The translations under genes and the position numbers were made by a program. DNA of 9,126 nt from an uncultured Faecalibacterium sp. (lineage in GTDB: Bacteria > Bacillota > Clostridia > Oscillospirales > Ruminococcaceae): the NCBI GenBank assembly GCA_902463905.1, contig CABQHF010000072.1:1-9126 (forward strand), in the 5' to 3' direction. The notes below the pieces were generated by a model. The model saw only the letters and a program-made list of their open reading frames with translations. It was not told where the DNA came from and did not search any database. This document shows positions 1 to 7,700 of this stretch, in pieces (position 1 is the first letter of the stretch; each line of letters starts with the position of its first letter).

Positions 1-2449
1 GGTTGATGTCCATCCAGCTGGTGTTGCCCATGGCGGAGTCGGTGACCACCATGCCCTTAAAGCCCCACTCGTTGCGGAGCACATCGGTGAGCAGTGCCTT
101 GGAAGCACCTGCCCATGTGTTGCCCAGACGACTGTAGCTGCTCATGACAGCGGTGGTGTTGCCCTCCTTGACGGACAGCTCAAAGGGCTTGAGGTAGACT
201 TCACGCATGGACTGCTCGTTCGCCCACACCGAGATAGACAGACGGTTGGACTCCTGATCGTTCAGGGCGAAGTGCTTGATGTAGCTATACACGCCCTGAC
301 TGCTCAAGCCCTGCACCATGGCTGCACCCATTTTGCCGGAGAGCAGACCGTCCTCGCTGTAATACTCGAAGTTACGGCCGGAGAAGGGGGTGCGGTGAAT
401 GTTCATGCCGGGGGCGTACAGACCCACCACATGGTTTGCGGCTGCCTCGGCACCAAAGGCAGTGCCAAAACGCTGGGCAAGGTCGGTGTTCCAGCTGGAA
501 CCCACAATGACCTCGCTGGGGAAGGAAACGCCCTTCAGGCTGCTGACCAGACTGTTGATGCCCGCAGGGCCGTCCAGATCGTTGGTGGCGGGCTTGCCCA
601 CGCTGGCAACTTCCGGAGTGGACCAGCCGCCATTGGAGATCATGTTGGTCATGTCGTCCACGCTGAGCTGTTCCAGCAGATCGTTCCACTTGGGGTCGTT
701 ATAGTCCAGACCTGCCATATCCTCCAAGGTCAGACCGTGGTCTGCAATGGTAATGGGCTGGTCGCTGTCGTTATTCTCGTAGACCGGGGCGTTCTCCTTG
801 GCGGCAACGGTCTCTGCGCTGGCAGTCTTGCCGTCAGTGCGGGCGGTGGGCAGCGTACCCTCCCAGTCGGCGCGGGAGACATACTGCTTGATCTGACCCT
901 GTGCCACATCCTCAAACTCGTTGGTGGCAGCCACAAGGTCGGTGCTGCGGGCATTGTCGCCGCTGTAAGTGATGGTGGCGGGCACTTCGTACTCCCGCTG
1001 GTCGATGACCTCGTGGGCGTTATTCATCAGCTTGATCTGATAAGTGCCGGCTTCCAGAACATAAGCCTTTGCGCCGGTCTCATCGTAGGAAGCCATATCC
1101 TCCGGGGCAAAGGTAATGGTCACCTTCTCGGAAGCGCCGGGCTCCAGCAGGCCTGTCTTTGCAAAGCCTGCCAGCACCACATGGGATTTTTCAATGCCGC
1201 CGATGGTATAGGGTGCGGTGTAGTAGACCTGCACCACGTCCTTGCCTGCCACAGCGCCGGTGTTCTTGACCTCCACGGTCATCTCGATGGCGCTGTCGGT
1301 GGTCTTGTAATCGGCGATGGACTGCTCAAAGGTGGTGTAGGACAGGCCGTAGCCGAAGGGGTACTGCACAGCCTTTGCGTAGGCAGCTTCATCGCAGACG
1401 CCGGTGGTGTTGTCCACATAGCGGGTCTCGTAGAAGCGGTAGCCCACATAGATGCCCTCGGCGTACTCCACATAGTGGTGCTTGAGGTTGGAGTAGGTAA
1501 AGTCGCCGGCATTCCAGTAAGCCGGGGCGGTGGTCAGGTCGTAAGCGTAGGTATCCGACAGACGGCCGGAGGGGTTCACCTTGCCGGACAAAATCTCGCC
1601 CACGGCGTTGAAGCCGGTGGAGCCAAGGCTGCCGATCCACAGGGCGGCGTCGATGGAGTCATCCTCCAAGAAGCCCAGTTCCATGGCGTTGGAGGAGTTG
1701 ACCAGCACGATCACCTTGCCGAAGCCCTGTGCTTTGATGAGCGCCAGCAGATCCTCTTCGTCCTGTGTCAGCTCCAGATAATGTCTGCCGTCATCGGTCT
1801 TGCTGTAACCAGCGGCGTACATATCCTGCGGCAGGTCGCCGCCCTCGCCGCCCACGCGGGAGATGGTGACGATGGCCACATCCGAGAATGCCTTTGCATT
1901 TTGCAGCAGCGTGTCGGTGTACTGGGCTGCGGGCACCTCGGCGGGGGTGAAGTTGGAGCCTTCAAAGCCCTTCTGGGCTGCACGGCTGACGCCGGACTTC
2001 TTGTAAAAATCCACCAGCTCCTGATTGACCGTGAACCCGGCGTTGGTCAGGCCGGTGACGAGGTCAATGTTGGAGGAGGTGTCGCTTGCGCCGGAGCCGC
2101 TGCCGCCGTAGATGGGGTCCACGGAGCCGTAGCCGAACAGGTTGACGGCGGTGCCCTCTGCCAGCGGCAGGGCGTTGTTCTGATCTTTCAGCAGAACAGC
2201 ACCCTCCTGCACCAGCTCCTGCGCCATGGCGCGGCTCTGCTCTGCCGCCTGCTCCACGGTCAGGCTCTGGCCGGTGGTCACCTGCTTTTGCCCGGTCAGC
2301 AGCGGGTTGAAGTTTGCGGTCATAAACGGGGTGATGGCGGAATAGAAGATTCCGCAGGCGATGTTGACCACGAGACCGATGGTCAGCAGCACCGCAATGG
2401 GAACGATGCCTTTTTTGCGGGGCGGGCGCTTTTCGTTACGCTCTTTCAC
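1..2449 (-). CDS. Membrane-anchored, domain-permuted GH3 beta-glycosidase (partial, 3' end outside window)
   Basis: Probable extracellular beta-glucosidase or related exo-glycosidase of family GH3; 816 codons are present and the gene continues past the left edge. The start is GTG at 2449: an in-frame TGA lies 8 codons upstream and AAGGAA sits 6 nt before the GTG. A basic N-terminus (KERNEKRPPRKK) precedes one hydrophobic segment at about residues 14-37, a signal anchor. GH3 modules appear in inverted order. First is the alpha/beta sandwich, with YGGSGSG at 114-120 and the candidate acid/base loop GGEGGD (E202). PFGYGLSY at 364-371 leads into a fibronectin-III-like domain (about 385-455). The TIM barrel comes last, with DGPAGIN at 626-632, KHF at 725-727 and the nucleophile D804 in VVTDSAM. 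Permuted GH3 enzymes are known from rumen Firmicutes such as Butyrivibrio and Ruminococcus. The substrate cannot be assigned from sequence. It has its own likely promoter, separated from the AraC gene by a terminator. Confidence 0.93.
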   Translation of the reverse strand, partial: MKERNEKRPPRKKGIVPIAVLLTIGLVVNIACGIFYSAITPFMTANFNPLLTGQKQVTTGQSLTVEQAAEQSRAMAQELVQEGAVLLKDQNNALPLAEGTAVNLFGYGSVDPIYGGSGSGASDTSSNIDLVTGLTNAGFTVNQELVDFYKKSGVSRAAQKGFEGSNFTPAEVPAAQYTDTLLQNAKAFSDVAIVTISRVGGEGGDLPQDMYAAGYSKTDDGRHYLELTQDEEDLLALIKAQGFGKVIVLVNSSNAMELGFLEDDSIDAALWIGSLGSTGFNAVGEILSGKVNPSGRLSDTYAYDLTTAPAYWNAGDFTYSNLKHHYVEYAEGIYVGYRFYETRYVDNTTGVCDEAAYAKAVQYPFGYGLSYTTFEQSIADYKTTDSAIEMTVEVKNTGAVAGKDVVQVYYTAPYTIGGIEKSHVVLAGFAKTGLLEPGASEKVTITFAPEDMASYDETGAKAYVLEAGTYQIKLMNNAHEVIDQREYEVPATITYSGDNARSTDLVAATNEFEDVAQGQIKQYVSRADWEGTLPTARTDGKTASAETVAAKENAPVYENNDSDQPITIADHGLTLEDMAGLDYNDPKWNDLLEQLSVDDMTNMISNGGWSTPEVASVGKPATNDLDGPAGINSLVSSLKGVSFPSEVIVGSSWNTDLAQRFGTAFGAEAAANHVVGLYAPGMNIHRTPFSGRNFEYYSEDGLLSGKMGAAMVQGLSSQGVYSYIKHFALNDQESNRLSISVWANEQSMREVYLKPFELSVKEGNTTAVMSSYSRLGNTWAGASKALLTDVLRNEWGFKGMVVTDSAMGNTSWMDIN

Positions 2450-2455
2450 TACAAA

Positions 2456-2461
2456 TTCCTT
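2456..2461 (-). promoter_or_regulatory. Ribosome binding site that fixes the GTG start of the GH3 gene
   Basis: On the minus strand AAGGAA ends 6 nt before GTG (2449-2447). No in-frame ATG lies between the upstream stop and this GTG, so the ribosome binding site decides for the non-ATG start. Confidence 0.7.
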
Positions 2462-2504
2462 GCCTTTCCTTCATTCTTTTGGTGAATCAGCGGATGGTAG
2501 CCTT

Positions 2505-2513
2505 ACTATAACA
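2505..2513 (-). promoter_or_regulatory. Likely extended -10 promoter of the GH3 gene
   Basis: The minus strand carries TGTTATAGT, an extended -10 (TGn plus TATAGT), about 55 nt before the GH3 start and downstream of the AraC terminator. No good -35 is found at 17 nt; TTGATA occurs 22 nt upstream, too far for standard spacing. Extended -10 promoters often tolerate a weak -35. Confidence 0.5.
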
Positions 2514-2553
2514 AAGGAAAGGCGGGCGGGTATATCAATAAAAAGAAGTTTAT

Positions 2554-2581
2554 AAAAAAATGCGGAACAAACCGTCCCGCA
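2554..2581 (-). terminator. Intrinsic terminator of the AraC-family gene
   Basis: On the minus strand an 8-bp stem (arms 2574-2581 and 2561-2568, one G-U pair) encloses a 5-nt loop and is followed by seven U (2560-2554). It starts 16 nt after the AraC stop codon and separates that gene from the GH3 gene. Confidence 0.85.
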
Positions 2582-2597
2582 TCTCTGGGATATTACC

Positions 2598-3812
2598 TTA
2601 TGTATTTGTCAATTCCTGCGGGCAGTCCCGGTACTGCTGCGGGGTCTGCCCGGTGCGGTCCCGGAAGATCTTGGTAAAATAGCTCTGGGAGGCATAGTTG
2701 AGGATACCGGAAATTTCCGCCAGTGAATACTCGGTGTACCGCAAAAGATACTTTGCCTCCTCCACCCGCTGTGCATGGAGATAATCCGGGATGGAATAGC
2801 CCGTCTCCTGCCGGAAGCGCTCTGCCACGGTCTTGGAGCTGAGCCCGGTCAGCAGGGCAAGGTGTTCGGCGCGGATATTCTCGTGCAGATGGCGGGAGAT
2901 ATAGTGCAGGCATTTTTGCACCGTGGGCGAATAGCCGCCCTGCTTGCCCTGCTGCACCTTGCGGCAGAAATCCATGCTCATATCATAGACGGTGCGCAGG
3001 ATGTCGATGGCCTGCGTCATCACGTCCATCCGCTGACAGTACAGGTCGCTGAGGGTCAGAGCTTCTTCCTCGTCCATGCCGCCCTTGATGGCGGCACGGG
3101 ACACGATCACGGCAAACCCCACAAAATGGTACTTCATCTGCCGCAGAGGGTCATCCGACATTTTTCCGTTTTGTCCCTGCTCCGGCTTGCGCATATACCG
3201 GGCAAGCTCCTTCACGTTTCCTGCTGCAACCAGCGCGGCGATGCGGTCCTCCAGCCGGGTGGTAACATGAGCCTCCGGGGTTTCCCGTATCTGGAACAGC
3301 GCCGCCTGAAATGGCTGTCCGATGGGCAGACGGTCTTCATCGTTGCACAGCAGAATGTTCTCTTCCGGGATCATAGTGCCGTGCACAAGGCACAGCAACA
3401 GGCAGACCGCGCTTTTTAACTGCGGAAGGGTGACCAGCGGAGAGTTGAGCAGCCCGGTGGCCAGGGTCCGCAGCTCCTCCGGGGTGAACAGGGTCTCCTG
3501 GCCGTAGGCAGCAAAGATCTCCTCATAACTGCGATGCACCGGAGACACCAGCCCCGTGACCCAGTACAGCTGCGCATCCAGCTTTGCCACGGCAAACAGA
3601 TAGCCAGGCTTGATGTGGAAAATAGCCGGGTGCAGCGCATCCCGTTTTTGCAGCTCAAAATCCTGCACTGTCATCCTGAAGGCATATTCCGGCACCGGCG
3701 TTTTGGAAAACCGGGACCACTCCGCCACCACATGACCGTCCTGCGTCACCAAAAGCGCCGGGATCCGGGTCGCCTCATACAGGTGTCCGCAAATGCTCTG
3801 ATACCGCTCCAT
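2598..3812 (-). CDS. AraC-family transcriptional regulator
   Basis: DNA-binding regulator, 404 residues. The C-terminal 100 residues (about 297-395) form an AraC/XylS double helix-turn-helix. The first HTH spans about 313-334. The second is at about 363-385 and runs into the family signature YASQSYFTKIFRDRTGQTP followed by QQYR. Residues 1-290 form an effector or sensor region without an obvious cupin motif. A helical stretch at about 185-285 contains the segment DPLRQMKYHFVGFAVIVSRA and then GG at 244-245, a pattern I associate with Firmicutes AraC regulators whose ligands are undefined. The ATG at 3812 is chosen because GGAAGGAG lies 6 nt upstream; the open frame extends 23 codons further, but those codons cover the promoter. 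It has its own promoter and terminator. The regulated target is unknown: the upstream oxidoreductase operon, the downstream GH3 gene and itself are all possible. Confidence 0.93.
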   Translation of the reverse strand: MERYQSICGHLYEATRIPALLVTQDGHVVAEWSRFSKTPVPEYAFRMTVQDFELQKRDALHPAIFHIKPGYLFAVAKLDAQLYWVTGLVSPVHRSYEEIFAAYGQETLFTPEELRTLATGLLNSPLVTLPQLKSAVCLLLCLVHGTMIPEENILLCNDEDRLPIGQPFQAALFQIRETPEAHVTTRLEDRIAALVAAGNVKELARYMRKPEQGQNGKMSDDPLRQMKYHFVGFAVIVSRAAIKGGMDEEEALTLSDLYCQRMDVMTQAIDILRTVYDMSMDFCRKVQQGKQGGYSPTVQKCLHYISRHLHENIRAEHLALLTGLSSKTVAERFRQETGYSIPDYLHAQRVEEAKYLLRYTEYSLAEISGILNYASQSYFTKIFRDRTGQTPQQYRDCPQELTNT

Positions 3813-3831
3813 CGTTTTCTCCTTCCTGCAA

Positions 3832-3856
3832 AACTGTACTTCTACGATAACTGTAC
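3832..3856. repeat. Direct repeat AACTGTAC x2, possible operator of the AraC-family gene
   Basis: AACTGTAC occurs at 3832-3839 and 3849-3856, a 17-bp period. One copy lies on the -10 hexamer and the other just downstream of the expected transcription start. AraC-family proteins usually bind direct repeats about two helical turns apart, so autoregulation is plausible but unproven; the repeat is short. Confidence 0.35.
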
Positions 3857-3878
3857 CACACCGGGCAGTGCCATGCAA
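3850..3878 (-). promoter_or_regulatory. Sigma-70-type promoter of the AraC-family gene
   Basis: On the minus strand, -35 TTGCAT (3878-3873), a 17-nt spacer, and -10 TACAGT (3855-3850) preceded by TGG, giving an extended -10. The predicted start leaves a leader of about 30 nt. The -35 begins immediately after the terminator of the upstream operon. Confidence 0.65.
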
Positions 3879-3879
3879 C

Positions 3880-3925
3880 AAAAAAGTCCGGCTGTTCCTT
3901 GCAGTTTGAGCAAGAAACAGCCGGA
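3880..3925 (-). terminator. Intrinsic terminator of the oxidoreductase operon
   Basis: A 16-bp stem on the minus strand (arms 3925-3910 and 3902-3887, one wobble pair) encloses a 7-nt loop and is followed by one C and six U. It lies about 45 nt after the SDR stop codon and cleanly ends the two-gene operon before the AraC promoter. Confidence 0.92.
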
Positions 3926-3970
3926 TAAAGAGAAGAAAATGAAGGAGAAAATGTCAGAATATAGTTATGG

Positions 3971-4717
3971 TCAGACCCTTGCCAGACCGTCCACGCTCAG
4001 CACAACGCCGGTGATGTAGGCTGCCTTCTCCGAGGCAAGGAACACCAGTGCATTGGCGATGTCCTCCGGCTGACCCAGACGGCGGAGGGGGATCTGTGCA
4101 ACAAGGGGATCAAGGATCTCCTTGGGCACAGCCTTCATCATGTCGGTCTCGGTAATGCCGGGGGCAACGGCGTTGACCCGGATGCCCTGCGGGCCAAGCT
4201 CCCGGGCAAGCGTCAGGGTAAAGCCGTTGACGGCAAACTTGGAGGTGGGATAGGCTGCGCCGGTAGCCTGCCCGGTAATGGACACCACAGAGGAGACGTT
4301 CAGGATGACACCGCTGTGCTGCTTTTCCATCCACTTGGCGGCGGCATGGGCACAGTTGAACACGCCCTTGACGTTCAGATCCATGGTCTTATCGAACAGC
4401 TCCTCGGTGTAGCTGGCAAAGGGGGTGCTTTCCGACATCCCGGCGTTGTTCACCAGGATGTCGATCTTGCCGTACTTTGCGGCAACGGCATCCATAGCAG
4501 CCTGTACCGCAGCGGCATCGGCAAGGTTCGGGCAGATGCCCTCCACCACAGCGTCCGGCAGCTCTGCCTTCAGCTCGGCCACCGCATGGTCGGCAGTCTC
4601 CTGACGGCTGGCGCACAGCACCACCGCAGCACCCTCCTGCAAAAAGGCTTTAACGGCAGCCAGACCGATGCCCCGGCTGCCGCCGGTGACAACTGCAACT
4701 TTATTCTCCAGTAACAT
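3971..4717 (-). CDS. Classical short-chain dehydrogenase/reductase (FabG/BaiA-like)
   Basis: Cytoplasmic NAD(P)-dependent ketone/alcohol oxidoreductase, 248 residues, the usual classical SDR length. The cofactor motif TGGSRGIG is at 11-18, NNAG at 90-93, and the catalytic tetrad is N115, S143, Y156 and K160 (YPTSK). R15 in the glycine loop and the SR after beta-2 (CASR) suggest NADP(H). The C-terminal SVDG motif is typical of the family. From memory the sequence resembles both FabG (3-oxoacyl-ACP reductase) and BaiA (3-alpha-hydroxysteroid dehydrogenase). No fatty-acid genes are nearby and it is coupled to a BaiCD-like reductase, so a hydroxysteroid-type or other secondary-alcohol substrate is inferred. 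ATG 4717 is preferred over GTG 4723 because AAGGAG is 7 nt from the ATG but only 1 nt from the GTG. The gap to the upstream gene is 11 nt, so translational coupling is likely. Confidence 0.93.
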   Translation of the reverse strand: MLLENKVAVVTGGSRGIGLAAVKAFLQEGAAVVLCASRQETADHAVAELKAELPDAVVEGICPNLADAAAVQAAMDAVAAKYGKIDILVNNAGMSESTPFASYTEELFDKTMDLNVKGVFNCAHAAAKWMEKQHSGVILNVSSVVSITGQATGAAYPTSKFAVNGFTLTLARELGPQGIRVNAVAPGITETDMMKAVPKEILDPLVAQIPLRRLGQPEDIANALVFLASEKAAYITGVVLSVDGLARV

Positions 4718-4724
4718 AGGCACG

Positions 4725-4730
4725 CTCCTT
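4725..4730 (-). promoter_or_regulatory. Ribosome binding site of the SDR, overlapping the upstream stop codon
   Basis: AAGGAG on the minus strand overlaps the TAA stop of the fusion gene (4731-4729) and lies 7 nt before ATG 4717. It decides the SDR start and implies reinitiation by ribosomes finishing the fusion gene. Confidence 0.8.
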
Positions 4731-7700
4731 AATCTTCAATGTTGAGTTCTTTTTTCAGCTTCTCAGTGATGTCAAAGGCACTGTACGCCATGGGGATGTG
4801 GTAATCGTGCTTGTCGCCGTGGATGGGCTTCCAGACCTGTGCATAGAAGGGATTCTTCCGGGCGATCTCCGCATAGTGCCACTCGCTGCGCTGGCACTCC
4901 GGGCACCAGTGGCCGCCCCGCAGCACCGTGTTGGGGGTCGCCTTGAAGGTATGGCCGAAGGCACACTTCCAGACCAGCGGCTGATAGACCCCTTCCATCT
5001 TGTCGCTGACCACCTCGCCGCCGCGGAAGGCAGCAGCCTTTTTCATGTCCTCCAGATCCAGTGCCTCAAACTCCTTGCTCTCGTCGTAGCCGTGATCCAG
5101 CTTCTGCTCTTCCTCGCTGGGATGGAACAGCTTGTAGCCTTCTTCCAGACTGGGAATAGCCTCAGCTTCTTCCTTGGAGCCAAAGAAGGCATTGATCCAG
5201 TCGGTCTCGTTGTTTTCCATCATCCAGTCGTAGCCCATGCGCTTGTGGCCGATCTGCACGTTCTGTGCCTTCATAGCCTCTGCGCCGGGGATCATGGCAG
5301 CGATCATGGGGTTTTGCATCATGGCCTTCATGCTGTCCACGATGCCCTGCTGGTAGGTCTTGGGGTCGATGCAGCGGAAGTGCAGGATGTCGTTCAAAGC
5401 ATCTGCATCGCTGAAATAGTGGCCGTGGAAGTTGTACTTTGCCATCCGGCGGGGGTCCTGCGTGTCGGCAAAGGTCATGCCCATGCCTTCTATCATCAGG
5501 TTGGTGAACTCCCAGCAGGTAAATCGCCAGCCCTTGCCGGAGCTGAGGTTATAAGCCTTGCGCCAGAAGCTCTCCGGCACCCAGCTTTCGCAGATATTGG
5601 CCATGCAGATGCCGCTCTCGACGGAAGTGGACCACTCCAGCACATTGTTGGGCGGCTGATGGAAGATGATGGGCTCCTCCCCCGCACCGTCGTTGGTGGG
5701 GTACTGTCCGGTCTGCCGGATGGAGACCCAGTGCTTCAGGCCGCTTTCAAAGACGGCAAACTCGCTGAACACCTTGCTGATGGCGTAGTAATCGTGGATG
5801 GAGGGGTTGATGGGGTCGCCGCAGCGTCCCATCTGCACCGGGTACTGCCGGTCGCCGGTCTCTGCCACCGTGCCCACATAGACAAGGTGGATATCATCGG
5901 CATTGGGCTGCTCCTGAATGGCCTTGATGATGGCCAGGGTCGAACCGATGTTGGTATACAGGGTCTTTTCCGGGTACTTATCCGCCGCCGGGGAGACCAT
6001 GGCACCAATGTGCAGCACATAGTCTGCGCCTTCCACACAGCGCTTGACGCAAGCAAAGTCCGCCATATCGCCCCAGACCACTTCCAGCATGGGGTGTGCC
6101 ATCTTTTTCAGCAGAACGCGGTTTTTATCGCTGGGACGTGCCAGCACACGCACCTTGAAGCGTGGGCTGCGGGCCAGCAGCTGCTTAACGGTCTCCTGAC
6201 CCATGGTGCCGGTAGCACCGGTGACGAAAACCGTCTTGGGGCCAGCGATGATGTCCTGCATAAAGGTCTCATCGTCCACCCGCAGGGCGGCATCAAAGGC
6301 CTCCCGGGTGGCGTTCATGGCACGGCGGGCACCGGCGGCGTCTCCCAGTGCCAGATAGCCGATGCCCAGCTTGCGGCAAGCGGCCTCCAGCGCAGCACCA
6401 TCCCGTTTGCGGCTGCCGATGGCCAGCACCGCCCAGTCGCAGGGGTATTCCACGGTCTTGCCGTCCTTTTCGCCCAGAACAGCGCCCTCTCGGATCTCGG
6501 TGACCTTCACCTCGGTCACCGGAGTGATGCCATGGGCATAGATGCTCTCGGTGACACAGATCTTCCGGGCAGAACCCAGATCGGCACAGAATTTCTTCAT
6601 CATTTCCAGATCGGTGACGGTGCAGCCCTGCTCTGCCAGCAGTTCAGCTACCTCCATGCCCACCATGCCGCCGCCGATGATCACAACCCTGCCGGTGGGC
6701 TTGACCTTACCGGCCAGAACATCATGGCTGTTGGCAACGTGTGCGCCCTCTGCGCCGGGGATGTTGGGGATCAGGGGCGTTGCTCCGATACAGTTGAACA
6801 CGGCAGCGGGCTTGATCTCCTCAATGAGCTCCGGGGTGACCGGGGTGTTCAGACGGACCTCCACGCCCATCCGCTGCACCTGAGAAGCCATGCTCTGGAT
6901 GGCAGCCTCCATCTCCTCCTTGCGGGGAGCCTTGCCTGCCAGCACGAACTGACCGCCCAGCGCATCGCTTGCCTCGCACAGGATGGGATCGTGCCCCTTC
7001 CGCTTCAGGGTGCGGGCAGCCTCCAAGCCTGCAATGCCGCCGCCTGCGATCAGGATGGTCTTGGGGCTCTGGGTAGGCTGCATTGCGGCAGCGCACTCAG
7101 TCTCACGGCCAATGGCGGGGTTCCGCAGGCAGGTGATGTGGGGCATATTCAGGTCGGCAAAGCCATCCAGACAGCCCTGATTGCAGCCCACGCAGCAGTC
7201 GATGTCCTCTACCCGGCCCTCCCTGCACTTGTTGCAGAAATCCGGGTCTGCCAGCTGGGCACGCCCCATGACCACCATATCCACCTTGTCGGCTTCCAGA
7301 ATATCCTCGGCCTGCTGGGGGTCGTTGATGCGGCCCACACCGATGGTCAGCATTCCGGTGCCCTTGCGGATGCGGGCAGCATTGTCCACGTTGAAGCCCC
7401 GGGGCAGATCCAGCGGCGGCACCTCGTACTTACTGGCGGCGGTGACGATGTTGCCACGGGAAACATCCAGCACATCCACACCGGCGTCCTTTGCCCAGTT
7501 GCAGAAGGTGATGGTATCCTCTACGGTCAGACCGGCCTCGCCAAAGCCATCGTCCTGTGCGTCGATACGCATGAACAGAGGCATTCCCTTCGGCATAGAG
7601 GCACGGATGGCACGGATGCACTCCAGTGGGAAGCGGGCACGGTTTTCCAGACTGCCGCCGTACGCATCGGTGCGGTGGTTCAGACCATCCGACAGGAAAG

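Noticed and set aside
2350..2362. Lipoprotein signal in the GH3 N-terminus (cysteine after the hydrophobic segment)
   Set aside because: The residues before the cysteine are N-I-A, with Asn at the -3 position, which does not fit a lipobox; a signal anchor is more likely.
272..2485. Plus-strand open frame of about 737 codons
   Set aside because: In-register shadow of the GH3 gene; the translation has no recognisable motif and the minus strand shows catalytic GH3 motifs.
2775..3419. Plus-strand open frame of about 214 codons
   Set aside because: In-register shadow of the AraC-family gene, with no supporting motif.
3813..3881. Upstream extension of the AraC-family gene by 23 codons
   Set aside because: The extension covers the -10/-35 promoter and touches the upstream terminator tail; the internal ATG at 3812 has a good ribosome binding site.
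4718..4723. GTG start of the SDR at 4723
   Set aside because: The Shine-Dalgarno sequence would be only 1 nt from this GTG, but is 7 nt from the ATG at 4717.
6259..6261. Internal start (M651) producing a separate extended SDR
   Set aside because: No ribosome binding site at suitable distance precedes this ATG; the closest G-rich stretch is about 14 nt away.
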